DNA of 64,000 bases, taken from Streptomyces sp. 3214.6. GTDB taxonomy: Bacteria > Actinomycetota > Actinomycetes > Streptomycetales > Streptomycetaceae. The translations under genes were made by a program, and so were the position numbers. The DNA lies in contig NZ_LT670819.1 in NCBI RefSeq assembly GCF_900129855.1, positions 4,960,001 through 5,024,000 of the forward strand, written 5' to 3'. Positions within the stretch are counted from its first letter, which is position 1. Each line of letters starts with the position of its first letter. The notes under the pieces are model-generated. The model saw only the letters and a program-made list of their open reading frames with translations. It made no database searches and was not told the DNA's origin. Shown one piece after another: positions 7,578-16,666 of this stretch.

Positions 7578-8035
7578 ATTGGGTGTGTCCTCGGGTTTGT
7601 GGGCTTTTCGGCCCGCCGCCTTCCGACATGCAGAACATTAGCACGCGGTCCAGGGTGCGTTCACATCCCTATTTCGCGGGCAGGGAGCAGGTGGGGGACG
7701 GTCGGCGACCCCGTACGTCTCCGTGGTGACTGGTTCACGTATCAACCTCGTACCTATGGCGGCCGTCTCCCCAGGAGCCGGACCAGTCGCACAGTCAGGT
7801 GCGGGACACTGGTCCACGGCCGCCTCTACGATCCAGGCAGAAGCGAGAGTCCGAAGAAGGTGCGCACGAGGGAGCGCACGAGGGAGTCGACACCCGTCGA
7901 CGGGGCCGACAGGGGGAACCAGCCGATTCACCGGCGCGTGGATACGATCAGTAAGCAGTACCAGGTAAGCGGCAACGTGACCGGCAAGGCAAGCGGCACG
8001 GCACAGGACGGCAGCCACTACGGAGGAGGTGCCCC
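7578..8035. other. Intergenic region before fhaA
   Basis: This 458-base stretch holds the promoter of the leftward tRNA-Leu and must hold the promoter of the fhaA operon. GGAGGAGG before 8036 is a strong ribosome site. The sequence GATACGATCAG at 7941-7951 contains a plausible -10 element (TACGAT), but I cannot fix a -35. No gene is convincing. Confidence 0.45.
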
Positions 8036-8935
8036 ATGGGAGTTCTGAAGAAGTTCGAGCAGCGTCTCGAGGGTCTGGTCAACGGCACCTTCGCCAAGGT
8101 CTTCAAGTCCGAGGTCCAGCCCGTCGAGATCGCCGGCGCGCTCCAGCGTGAGTGCGACAACAACGCGACCATCTGGAACCGCGACCGCACGGTCGTCCCC
8201 AACGACTTCATCGTGGAGTTGAGCACGCCGGACTACGAGCGGCTCAGCCCCTACTCGGGCCAGCTCGGCGACGAGCTCGCCGGCATGGTGCGCGACTACG
8301 CCAAGCAGCAGCGCTACACCTTCATGGGGCCGATCAAGGTCAACCTGGAGAAGGCTGACGACCTCGACACCGGCCTGTACCGGGTGCGCAGCCGTACGCT
8401 CGCCTCCTCCAGCAGCCAGGCGCCGGAGCAGGCGCCCGCCGCGGGCGGCAGACAGCGGCCCGGCGGACCGGGCAGCGCTCCGTATCTCAGCGCCGGCGCC
8501 GGAGCCGGAGCCGCGGCTCCGCCCATGCCGTCCTCTCCGCCGCCCGGCGCCCCCGGCGCCCGCCCCGGCGGTTACGGCTACCCGCCCGCCGCAGGCGCGC
8601 AGCGCCCCGGCGGGGCAGGTGGGGGGCTGGCCGGGGCTCCGCAGCCCGGCTCCCGCACCCGCCACTGGATCGAGATCAACGGTGCCCGCCACCAGATCTC
8701 CCGTGCGACGCTGGTGCTGGGCCGCAGCACCGAGGCCGACGTGCGGATCGATGACCCCGGCGTGTCGCGTCGGCACTGCGAGATCCGGACCGGTTCGCCC
8801 TCGACGATCCAGGATCTCGGTTCCACCAACGGCATCGTGGTGGACGGGCAGCACACCACGCGCGCTACGCTCCGCGACGGCTCGCGGATCGTCGTGGGCA
8901 GCACCACCATCATTTACCGGCAAGCCGAAGGGTGA
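8036..8935 (+). CDS. fhaA: FhaA, DUF3662 and FHA domain protein
   Basis: Phosphothreonine-reading adaptor of 299 residues. Residues 1-115 form the DUF3662 domain (MGVLKKFEQRLEGLVNGTF). A Gly/Pro/Ala-rich linker follows, and the last about 85 residues are an FHA domain with GRSTEADVRIDDPGVSRRH and STNG. In mycobacteria FhaA binds phosphorylated kinase targets and the MurJ pseudokinase to tune peptidoglycan synthesis. It is the first gene of the fhaA-fhaB-pstP-rodA-pbpA-pknB operon and has a GGAGGAGG ribosome site. Confidence 0.95.
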   Translation: MGVLKKFEQRLEGLVNGTFAKVFKSEVQPVEIAGALQRECDNNATIWNRDRTVVPNDFIVELSTPDYERLSPYSGQLGDELAGMVRDYAKQQRYTFMGPIKVNLEKADDLDTGLYRVRSRTLASSSSQAPEQAPAAGGRQRPGGPGSAPYLSAGAGAGAAAPPMPSSPPPGAPGARPGGYGYPPAAGAQRPGGAGGGLAGAPQPGSRTRHWIEINGARHQISRATLVLGRSTEADVRIDDPGVSRRHCEIRTGSPSTIQDLGSTNGIVVDGQHTTRATLRDGSRIVVGSTTIIYRQAEG

Positions 8936-8945
8936 AGCGGGGGCA

Positions 8946-9464
8946 ATGTCAGAGCTGACCCTCACGGTCATGCGGCTGGGTTTCCTGGCCGTACTGTGGC
9001 TGTTCGTGATCGTGGCCGTGCAGGTCATCCGCAGCGACCTGTTCGGTACGCGTGTCACCCAGCGCGGGTCGCGCCGGGAGGCGGGGCGGGCGCAGCAGCA
9101 GGCCCAGCGCCAGCAGGCGCCCCCGCAGCAGCGCCAGCAGCCGGCCGCCGCCGGTCGCACGCGCCGTAACGCACCGACGAAGCTGGTCGTGTCCGAGGGC
9201 ACCCTCACCGGCACCACCGTCGCGCTCCAGGGCCAGACCATCACGCTGGGCCGGGCGCACGACAGCACGATCGTGCTGGACGACGACTACGCCTCCAGCC
9301 GCCATGCCAGGATCTATCCGGACCGCGACGGTCAGTGGATCGTCGAGGACCTGGGCTCCACCAACGGCACGTATCTCGACCGATCGCGGCTGACGACTCC
9401 CACACCGATCCCGCTGGGCGCGCCGATCCGTATCGGCAAGACCGTCATCGAGCTTCGGAAGTAG
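8946..9464 (+). CDS. fhaB: FhaB/FipA-type FHA domain protein
   Basis: Protein of 172 residues. An N-terminal membrane helix (about residues 5-27, LGFLAVLWLFVIVAVQV) is followed by a Gln/Arg-rich linker and a C-terminal FHA domain (about 90-165). The FHA motifs are GRAHDSTIVLDDDYASSRHA and STNGTY. ATG 8946 is chosen because it places the membrane helix at the N-terminus; it lies 10 bases after fhaA. In mycobacteria the counterpart links kinase signalling to the divisome. Here it is membrane-anchored with the FHA domain in the cytoplasm. Confidence 0.93.
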   Translation: MSELTLTVMRLGFLAVLWLFVIVAVQVIRSDLFGTRVTQRGSRREAGRAQQQAQRQQAPPQQRQQPAAAGRTRRNAPTKLVVSEGTLTGTTVALQGQTITLGRAHDSTIVLDDDYASSRHARIYPDRDGQWIVEDLGSTNGTYLDRSRLTTPTPIPLGAPIRIGKTVIELRK

Positions 9465-9604
9465 TGCTGCATCATGAGTGAGCGCGAGCGGAGCGAGCAC
9501 GCGGCGGCGGCCGGCACTCAGGGCCCCGGTGTGCTCCCGAGCGGAGGGTGGGCAGTGTGGCTCGACACGACCGGCTGTACCCGGGGCCGACGGGCGAGGT
9601 GCGC

Positions 9605-11152
9605 ATGAGTCTGTCACTGCGTTTCGCCGCCGGATCGCACAAGGGCATGATCCGGGAGGGCAACGAGGACTCCGGTTACGCCGGTCCGCGCCTGCTCGCC
9701 ATCGCCGACGGCATGGGTGGCGCCGCCGCGGGTGAGGTCGCCTCCTCGGAGGCCATCTCCACGATCGTCGCCCTCGACGACGACGTCCCGGGCTCCGATG
9801 TTCTGACCTCGCTCGGTACCGCCGTCCAGCGCGCCAATGATCAGCTGCGCGCGCTGGTGGAGGAGGATCCGCAGCTCGAGGGCATGGGGACCACGCTGAC
9901 CGCTCTGCTGTGGACGGGCCAGCGGCTGGGTCTGGTGCATGTCGGCGACTCGCGTGCCTATCTGTTGCGTGACGGCGTGCTGACGCAGATCACGCAGGAC
10001 CACACCTGGGTGCAGCGCCTCGTCGACGAGGGCCGTATCACCGAGGAAGAGGCCACCACGCATCCGCAGCGCTCGCTGCTGATGCGCGCGCTGGGCAGCG
10101 GCGAGCATGTCGAGCCGGACCTCTCCATCCGGGAGGTCCGCGCCGGCGACCGGTATCTGATCTGTTCCGACGGGCTGTCCGGGGTCGTCTCCCACCAGAC
10201 GCTCGAGGACACTCTCGCCAGTTACCAGGGCCCGCAGGAGACGGTGCAGGAGCTGATCCAGCTCGCGTTGCGCGGCGGCGGCCCGGACAACATCACCGTG
10301 ATCGTCGCCGACGTCCTGGACCTGGACACCGGGGACACGCTCGCCGGGCAGCTGTCGGACACTCCGGTGGTGGTCGGCGCGGTCGCCGAGAACCAGCTGC
10401 AGCTGCACGACAACGGCATCATGCAGACGCCGGCGGGCCGGGCCTCCGGTCTCGGCCGCAGGCAGCAGGGGCACGGCGGGGGCGGCGAGTTCGGACCGCC
10501 CGGCTCGGGCGGTGACATCACCGGCTTCATCCCGACCGACGGCTTCGGCGACTACACCGACGACGACTTCGTGAAGCCGCGCAAGGGCCGTAAGTGGCTG
10601 AAGAGATCCTTCTACAGCGTGCTCGCGCTCGCCGTGATCGGCGGCGGACTGTACGGCGGCTGGCGCTGGACGCAGACGCAGTACTACGTCGGCTCCAAGG
10701 ACGAGCATGTCGCCCTGTACCGGGGCATCAGTCAGGACCTGGCGTGGGTGTCGTTGTCGAAGATCGAGAAGGACCACCCCGAGATCGAACTCAAGTACCT
10801 CCCGGAGTACCAGCAGAAGCTGGTCGAGTCGACGATCGCCGAGGGCGATCTGTCCGCCGCCCAGAAGAAGATCGACGAGCTGGCCGTCCAGGCCTCCGCC
10901 TGCAAGAAGCAGGCCGATGCCACCCCGGCGGGCAAGACCGGCTCGAAGGCCGGCTCGAAGACCGGTTCGAAGACCGGCACGGGCGAGGCCGGCGGCACCA
11001 CGGGAACCACCCCCACGTCGCTCACGTCCAAGGCATCGCCGAGCCCCTCGGCAACCGCGTCCCCGTCCGTATCCGCGACCGCCACTCCCACCCCCGGCCC
11101 CAGCCTTTCGGAGGAAGAGCAGAAGGTCGTCTCGCGGTGCGGTGAGCAGTAG
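9605..11152 (+). CDS. pstP: PP2C-type Ser/Thr phosphatase PstP
   Basis: Membrane phosphatase of 515 residues that opposes PknB-type kinases. The PP2C domain (about 1-235) shows the metal-binding motifs NEDSGYAG, ADGMGG, HVGDSRAYLLR, SDGLSG and GGPDN. A single membrane helix lies near 334-356. The outside tail is rich in Thr, Ser and Pro, with GSK(A/T)GSK repeats. ATG 9605 aligns with the start of mycobacterial PstP. Upstream GTG codons (9548, 9557) with GGAGGG ahead could add about 16-19 residues. The operon position with pknB fits its role. Confidence 0.93.
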   Translation: MSLSLRFAAGSHKGMIREGNEDSGYAGPRLLAIADGMGGAAAGEVASSEAISTIVALDDDVPGSDVLTSLGTAVQRANDQLRALVEEDPQLEGMGTTLTALLWTGQRLGLVHVGDSRAYLLRDGVLTQITQDHTWVQRLVDEGRITEEEATTHPQRSLLMRALGSGEHVEPDLSIREVRAGDRYLICSDGLSGVVSHQTLEDTLASYQGPQETVQELIQLALRGGGPDNITVIVADVLDLDTGDTLAGQLSDTPVVVGAVAENQLQLHDNGIMQTPAGRASGLGRRQQGHGGGGEFGPPGSGGDITGFIPTDGFGDYTDDDFVKPRKGRKWLKRSFYSVLALAVIGGGLYGGWRWTQTQYYVGSKDEHVALYRGISQDLAWVSLSKIEKDHPEIELKYLPEYQQKLVESTIAEGDLSAAQKKIDELAVQASACKKQADATPAGKTGSKAGSKTGSKTGTGEAGGTTGTTPTSLTSKASPSPSATASPSVSATATPTPGPSLSEEEQKVVSRCGEQ

Positions 11153-11179
11153 GCAAGCCGTGAGAGGCCCCGTCACACG

Positions 11180-12619
11180 ATGAGCAGTACTACCAACTCG
11201 CCGACGCACCACACGTCCACGATCGGCTCGATCGGTACGCCGAGCCGGCGCAACACCGAGCTCGCGCTGCTGGTGTTCGCCGTCGTCATCCCGGTCTTCG
11301 CCTACGCCAACGTGGGCCTGGCCATCAACGAGCAGGTGCCGTCCGGCCTCCTGGCCTACGGGCTGGGTCTCGGTCTGCTGGCCGGCGTCGCCCATCTCGT
11401 CGTCCGCAAGTTCGCGCCGTACGCCGATCCGCTGCTGCTGCCGCTGGCCACGCTGCTGAACGGGCTGGGTCTGGTCGCCATCTGGCGTCTGGACCAGTCC
11501 AAGTACCTGCAGCAGGCCGAGCAGGCCGGTACGGCCGCGCCGCGGCAGCTGCTGTACACGGCGATGGGCATCGCCCTGTTCATCGTGGTGCTGATCTTCC
11601 TGAAGGACCACCGCGTTCTGCAGCGGTACACGTACATCTCGATGGTCGGCGCGATCTTCCTGCTGCTGCTGCCGCTCGTGCCGGGTCTCGGCCAGAACAT
11701 CTACGGCGCCAAGATCTGGATCTCGGTGGCCGGTTTCTCCATCCAGCCCGGTGAGTTCGCCAAGATCGTGCTGGCGATCTTCTTCGCCGGCTATCTGATG
11801 GTGAAGCGGGACGCCCTGGCCCTGGCCAGCCGCCGTTTCCTCGGTCTCTACCTGCCGCGCGGCCGTGACCTGGGCCCGATCATCGTCGTCTGGCTGATCT
11901 CGATCCTGATCCTGGTCTTCGAGACGGACCTCGGCACCTCGCTGCTGTTCTTCGGCATGTTCGTGATCATGCTGTACGTGGCCACCGAGCGGACCAGCTG
12001 GATCGTGTTCGGTCTGCTGATGTCCGCGGTCGGCGCGGTCGGCGTGGCCAGCGTCGAGCCGCACGTGCAGCAGCGCGTCCAGGCCTGGCTCAACCCGATG
12101 AAGGAGTACAAGCTCTCCCAGGCGGGTGTCGGCGGCCACTCCGAGCAGGCCATGCAGGCGCTGTGGGCGTTCGGCTCCGGCGGCACCCTCGGCACCGGCT
12201 GGGGGCAGGGCCATTCGGAGCTGATCAAGTTCGCCGCCAACTCCGACTTCATCCTCGCCACCTTCGGTGAGGAGCTGGGGCTGGCCGGCATCATGGCGCT
12301 GCTGCTGCTGTACGGCCTGATCGCGGAGCGCGGCGTGCGGACCGCCCTCGCCGCCCGCGACCCGTTCGGCAAGCTGCTCGCGATCGGTCTCTCCGGCGCG
12401 TTCGCCCTGCAGGTGTTCGTCGTCGCCGGCGGTGTGATGGGGCTCATCCCGCTCACCGGTATGACGATGCCGTTCCTGGCGTACGGCGGTTCGTCCGTCA
12501 TCGCCAACTGGGCGTTGATCGGCATCCTGCTCAGAATCAGCGACACGGCGCGCCGTCCGGCGCCCGCCCCCGCCTCCAACCCCGACGCCGAGATGACCCA
12601 GGTGGTCCGCCCGTCATGA
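11180..12619 (+). CDS. rodA: RodA/FtsW-family peptidoglycan polymerase
   Basis: SEDS-family glycosyltransferase of 479 residues that polymerises lipid II into glycan strands outside the membrane, paired with a class B PBP. It is almost wholly hydrophobic with about 10-12 membrane segments. Family motifs include FETDLGTSLLFFG, the ELGLAG region and the terminal PFLAYGGSSVIANW. It overlaps the PBP gene by ATGA at 12616-12619, which suggests coupled translation of the two partners. The operon context suggests RodA rather than FtsW, which normally sits in the dcw cluster. Confidence 0.93.
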   Translation: MSSTTNSPTHHTSTIGSIGTPSRRNTELALLVFAVVIPVFAYANVGLAINEQVPSGLLAYGLGLGLLAGVAHLVVRKFAPYADPLLLPLATLLNGLGLVAIWRLDQSKYLQQAEQAGTAAPRQLLYTAMGIALFIVVLIFLKDHRVLQRYTYISMVGAIFLLLLPLVPGLGQNIYGAKIWISVAGFSIQPGEFAKIVLAIFFAGYLMVKRDALALASRRFLGLYLPRGRDLGPIIVVWLISILILVFETDLGTSLLFFGMFVIMLYVATERTSWIVFGLLMSAVGAVGVASVEPHVQQRVQAWLNPMKEYKLSQAGVGGHSEQAMQALWAFGSGGTLGTGWGQGHSELIKFAANSDFILATFGEELGLAGIMALLLLYGLIAERGVRTALAARDPFGKLLAIGLSGAFALQVFVVAGGVMGLIPLTGMTMPFLAYGGSSVIANWALIGILLRISDTARRPAPAPASNPDAEMTQVVRPS

Positions 12620-14085
12620 ACAAGCCCCTGCGCCGGATCGCGATCTTCTGCGGCCTTCTCGTGCTGACCCTGCTGCTGCGGGACAACTACCTGCAGTACG
12701 TCAAGGCGGACAGCCTCGCCAGCGACACCTACAACCGCCGCGTCAACATCACGCGCTACTCCACCCCGCGCGGCAACATCATCGTCGACGGCAAGGCCAT
12801 CACCGGTTCGGTGGAGACCAGCGGCGACTACAAGTACAAGCGCACCTGGACCGACGGCGCCATGTGGGCGCCGGTCACCGGCCGCTCTTCGCAGGCGTTC
12901 GGCGCCAACCAGCTGGAGAAGCTGGAGGACGGCATCCTCAGCGGCAACGACGACCGGCTCTTCTTCCGTAACACCCTGGACATGATCACGGGCAAGGAGA
13001 AGGAGGGCGGCAGCGTCATCACCACCCTCAACGCCGCCGCGCAGAAGGCCGCGTACGACGGGCTCGCCGGGAAGAAGGGCGCGGTCGCCGCGATCGAGCC
13101 GTCCACCGGCAAGATCCTCGCGCTGGTCTCCGCGCCGTCGTACGACCCGTCGAAGTTCGCCGGGTCCTCCGACAAGGACCAGGAGGCGTGGAACGCGGTC
13201 CAGAAGAAGAACGACCCCGACGACCCGATGCTGAACCGGGCGCTGCGCGAGACCTACCCGCCGGGCTCCACGTTCAAGGTGGTCACGGCCGCGGCGGCGC
13301 TGGAGAACGGCGAGGTCGACGGCATCGACTCCAAGACCAACACCCCGGACCCGTTCCCGCTGCCGCAGTCCACGCAGAAGCTCGGCAACGAGCACGGCGA
13401 CTGTGAGAACGCCACGCTGCGCTACGCGCTGATGGTGTCCTGCAACACCGTCTTCGCGAAGATGGCCGACAACGTCGGCAACGAGAAGATGATCGCGCAG
13501 GCCGAGAAGTTCGGTTTCAACGAGGCCGAGCTGGACACGCCGGTGCGCGCCGCCGAGTCCGTCTACCCCAAGGACAACCAGCCGCAGAACGCGCTGGACG
13601 GCATCGGCCAGGGTTCCAACCGCGCCACCCCGCTGCAGATGGCCATGGTCGCCTCGGCGGTCGCCAACGACGGCAAGCTGATGAAGCCGTACATGGTCGA
13701 CGAGCTCAGGGCCCCGAACCTGGACACCCTGGAGACGACCGAGCCCCAGCAGCTGTCCCAGGCCGTCTCCTCCAAGACCGCGCAGGCCCTGCAGCAGATG
13801 ATGGAGACGGTCGTCAACGACCCGCAGGGCACCGGCGGAAAGGCCAAGATCAACGGCGTCGTCGTCGGCGGCAAGACCGGTACCGCCCAGCACGGCCTCA
13901 ACAACAGCGAGAAGCCGTACGCCTGGTTCATCTCGTACGCGAAGCTGTCCGACGGCAGCGCGCCGGTGGCCGTCGCGGTCGTCGTCGAGGACGGCGCCGC
14001 CAACCGTAGCGACATCACCGGCGGCGGTCTGGCCGGTCCGATCGCAAGGGACGTGATGAAGGCAGTCATCGACAGCAAGAAGTGA
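12616..14085 (+). CDS. pbpA: Class B penicillin-binding protein PBP2/PbpA
   Basis: Transpeptidase of 489 residues that cross-links the glycan made by the adjacent SEDS protein. The N-terminal membrane anchor (about 8-22) is followed by the dimerisation domain and the catalytic domain. Catalytic motifs are S218-T-F-K, S275-C-N and K420-T-G, all intact. The start overlaps the rodA stop. Beta-lactam binding is expected at Ser218. Confidence 0.95.
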   Translation: MNKPLRRIAIFCGLLVLTLLLRDNYLQYVKADSLASDTYNRRVNITRYSTPRGNIIVDGKAITGSVETSGDYKYKRTWTDGAMWAPVTGRSSQAFGANQLEKLEDGILSGNDDRLFFRNTLDMITGKEKEGGSVITTLNAAAQKAAYDGLAGKKGAVAAIEPSTGKILALVSAPSYDPSKFAGSSDKDQEAWNAVQKKNDPDDPMLNRALRETYPPGSTFKVVTAAAALENGEVDGIDSKTNTPDPFPLPQSTQKLGNEHGDCENATLRYALMVSCNTVFAKMADNVGNEKMIAQAEKFGFNEAELDTPVRAAESVYPKDNQPQNALDGIGQGSNRATPLQMAMVASAVANDGKLMKPYMVDELRAPNLDTLETTEPQQLSQAVSSKTAQALQQMMETVVNDPQGTGGKAKINGVVVGGKTGTAQHGLNNSEKPYAWFISYAKLSDGSAPVAVAVVVEDGAANRSDITGGGLAGPIARDVMKAVIDSKK

Positions 14086-14254
14086 CCCCCATCACGTCGC
14101 CTGCACATCGGTGCACGTTGCGATACCGGTCCTGTATCGGGTGACGGGCTTGGCCAGGTCACACTGCTCCGTCCAGGTACGGTAAGCCCGGACGGCAGCC
14201 TCCGGCCGCACACGTGTGCCGGTCGGGACCGACGGAGAGGGCTGGTAGGTAGCT

Positions 14255-16234
14255 ATGGAAGAGCCGCGTCGCCTCGGCGGCCGGTACGAGCTGGGCCATG
14301 TGCTCGGCCGTGGTGGCATGGCCGAGGTCTACCTCGCGCATGACACCCGCCTCGGCCGCACCGTGGCGGTGAAGACGCTGCGCGCGGACCTCGCGCGCGA
14401 CCCTTCCTTCCAAGCCCGGTTCCGCCGGGAGGCCCAGTCCGCCGCCTCGCTGAACCACCCCGCGATCGTCGCGGTCTACGACACGGGCGAGGACTACATC
14501 GACGGGGTCTCGATCCCGTACATCGTCATGGAGTACGTCGACGGCTCCACGCTCCGCGAGCTGCTCCATTCCGGCCGCAAGCTGCTGCCGGAGCGGACGC
14601 TGGAGATGACCATCGGCATCCTCCAGGCGCTGGAGTACTCGCACAGAGCCGGCATCGTCCACCGCGACATCAAGCCCGCGAACGTCATGCTGACGCGCAA
14701 CGGCCAGGTCAAGGTCATGGACTTCGGCATCGCCCGTGCGATGGGCGACTCCGGCATGACGATGACGCAGACGTCCGCGGTGATCGGCACGGCCCAGTAC
14801 CTCTCGCCGGAGCAGGCCAAGGGCGAGCAGGTCGACGCGCGCTCCGACCTGTACTCGACGGGCTGTCTGCTCTACGAGCTGCTGACGGTACGGCCGCCGT
14901 TCGTGGGGGACTCCCCGGTCGCGGTGGCGTACCAGCACGTCCGGGAGGAACCGCAGCCGCCGAGTGTCTTCGACCCCGAGATCACCCCCGAGATGGACGC
15001 CATCGTCCTGAAGGCGCTGGTCAAGGACCCGAACTACCGCTACCAGTCGGCTGACGAGATGCGCCTGGACATCGAGGCCTGCCTCGACGGCCAGCCGGTC
15101 GCGGCGACGGCGGCGATGGGCTCGGTCGGCTACGGCGGGTACGGCGACGACCAGGCGACCACGGCCATGCGCTCCGCGGACGCCGGCGCCACGTCGATGC
15201 TGCCGCCCATGAACCCCGACGACGGCGGCTACGGCTACGACGACCGTCCGGCCCGGCGCCGCCAGAAGAAGTCCAACGCCTCGACGATCCTGCTGGTCCT
15301 CGCCGCGGTGCTGGTCCTCGTCGGCGCGATCCTGATCGGCAAGTGGGTGTTCACCGGCGACGGCGTCTCCGACAAGCCCTTCGCGGTCCCGAACTTCGTG
15401 AACAAGACGCAGGCCGAGGCCACGACGATGGCCAAGAACGTCGAGCTGAAGGCGGTCTTCACGCAGAAGCCGTGCGAGAGCACCGCCAAGGGCAACATCT
15501 GTTCGCAGAACCCGGCGATCGGCCAGAAGGTCAACAAGGGCGACACGGTGAACCTGGTCGTGTCGACGGGTGCGCCGAAGGTGGTCGTGCCGAGTGTCCT
15601 CGGCAAGACCCAGGACGAGGCCAAGAAGCTCCTGGAGGGCGACAAGTACCAGTTCGTCGTGGAGACGAAGGAAGAGGTCTCCGCGGAGCCGGCGGGCAAC
15701 GTCATCAAGCAGAGCCTGGAACTCGGCGAAGAGGTGGAGAAGGGCACGACCATCACCCTCACCATCGCCAAGGCCGAGGAGAAGGCGACCGTCCCCGACG
15801 TCTCCAACAAGAGCTGTGACGACGCCAAGGCCCAGATGCAGCAGAACGACCTGCAGGGCAACTGCGTCGAGGTCGACACCCAGGACCCGAACCAGGTCGG
15901 CAAGGTCATCCAGACCGTCCCGTCCATCGGCTCCCAGGCCGACAAGGGCTCCACGGTCCAGATCCAGATCGGCAAGAGCAGCCAGCCCCAGCAGACCCAG
16001 GTCCCGGGCAACCTCCAGGGCATGAGCGTGAAGGACGCCAAGAAGGCTCTGCAGGACGCGGGCCTGAACGTCGGCCAGATCGCGGGCTCCTCGGACGACG
16101 ACGCCCAGGTCATCGGCTCGGACCCGGCGCCCGGCAGCACCGTCAACCGGGGGCAGACGGTCAATCTGATCGCCTTCAAGAACAACAACGGCGGTAACAA
16201 CGGCGGTAACAACGGCGGCGGCTTCGGCGGCTGA
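14255..16234 (+). CDS. pknB: PASTA-domain Ser/Thr kinase PknB
   Basis: Transmembrane kinase of 659 residues that senses cell-wall fragments. The kinase domain (about 10-275) has GRGGMAEVYLA, Lys40, HRDIKPAN with Asp138, and DFGIARA. An acidic/Gly-rich juxtamembrane region leads to a membrane helix near 342-362. Four PASTA repeats follow outside, and the protein ends in an Asn/Gly-rich tail. PASTA domains bind muropeptides and lipid II. It is the last gene of the operon, 169 bases after pbpA with a possible internal promoter, and is followed by a strong terminator. Confidence 0.95.
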   Translation: MEEPRRLGGRYELGHVLGRGGMAEVYLAHDTRLGRTVAVKTLRADLARDPSFQARFRREAQSAASLNHPAIVAVYDTGEDYIDGVSIPYIVMEYVDGSTLRELLHSGRKLLPERTLEMTIGILQALEYSHRAGIVHRDIKPANVMLTRNGQVKVMDFGIARAMGDSGMTMTQTSAVIGTAQYLSPEQAKGEQVDARSDLYSTGCLLYELLTVRPPFVGDSPVAVAYQHVREEPQPPSVFDPEITPEMDAIVLKALVKDPNYRYQSADEMRLDIEACLDGQPVAATAAMGSVGYGGYGDDQATTAMRSADAGATSMLPPMNPDDGGYGYDDRPARRRQKKSNASTILLVLAAVLVLVGAILIGKWVFTGDGVSDKPFAVPNFVNKTQAEATTMAKNVELKAVFTQKPCESTAKGNICSQNPAIGQKVNKGDTVNLVVSTGAPKVVVPSVLGKTQDEAKKLLEGDKYQFVVETKEEVSAEPAGNVIKQSLELGEEVEKGTTITLTIAKAEEKATVPDVSNKSCDDAKAQMQQNDLQGNCVEVDTQDPNQVGKVIQTVPSIGSQADKGSTVQIQIGKSSQPQQTQVPGNLQGMSVKDAKKALQDAGLNVGQIAGSSDDDAQVIGSDPAPGSTVNRGQTVNLIAFKNNNGGNNGGNNGGGFGG

Positions 16235-16312
16235 CCGCACACCGTGAACGAAACGGGCCCCACCGGTCACCCGGCGGTTAGCCGTACGGAGGACTGAATC
16301 ATTCCCCGTCAA

Positions 16313-16356
16313 CGATGCCCCAGTGCTTGAAAGCACTGGGGCATCGCCACGTTTTT
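16313..16356 (+). terminator. Rho-independent terminator of the pknB operon
   Basis: A perfect 16-bp stem (16313-16328 with 16331-16346) is followed by a T-run at 16352-16356. It ends the rightward operon about 80 bases after pknB. Confidence 0.9.
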
Positions 16357-16384
16357 CCGAGCGCTGTCGTTGCTGCCAGACGGG

Positions 16385-16578
16385 ATGCATGTGACCACAG
16401 CGATGGTGGCGGCGTACTTCGAGGTGGGTCTGGACATCGCCGCACTGCTGCGCCGCGACGGCTGCACCAACGTCGTCGTGCAAGGCGGCGGAAGGGACCG
16501 CGGCGTCGACATCACCGCCCTCACGGTCCACGGGCGACGCCTTGTCGTCCAATGCAAGAGGTTCGCGCCCCACAACAA
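16385..16578 (+). pseudogene. Relic of an Mrr-like restriction endonuclease
   Basis: The frame encodes about 64 residues beginning VTTAMVAAYFEVGLDIA. It includes GGGRDRGVDITAL and RRLVVQCKRFAPHN, the PD-(D/E)xK core of Mrr-type type IV nucleases (Asp of GVD, then Q-x-K). The similarity stops where the sortase-operon terminator begins, so the C-terminal half is missing. The open frame running on to 18694 is only the complement of the sortase genes. There is no good ribosome site. I read it as a decayed fragment, not a working nuclease. Confidence 0.6.
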
Positions 16579-16581
16579 GCA

Positions 16582-16624
16582 GAAGGCCCGAAGCCGCAAA
16601 GGCAAGTTGCGGCTTCGGGCCTTC
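16582..16624 (-). terminator. Terminator of the sortase operon
   Basis: A perfect 18-bp stem (16582-16599 with 16607-16624) with a 7-base loop lies 43 bases beyond the last sortase stop. On the minus strand the sequence after it is moderately T-rich. Confidence 0.85.
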
Positions 16625-16666
16625 GTCATGCTAGGTGACCGGCCCCCTCCCGAGGGGCCAGTCACT

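Noticed and set aside
9614..12214. An 866-codon frame opposite pstP and rodA
   Set aside because: Shadow of two well-identified genes; composition is typical of an antisense frame.
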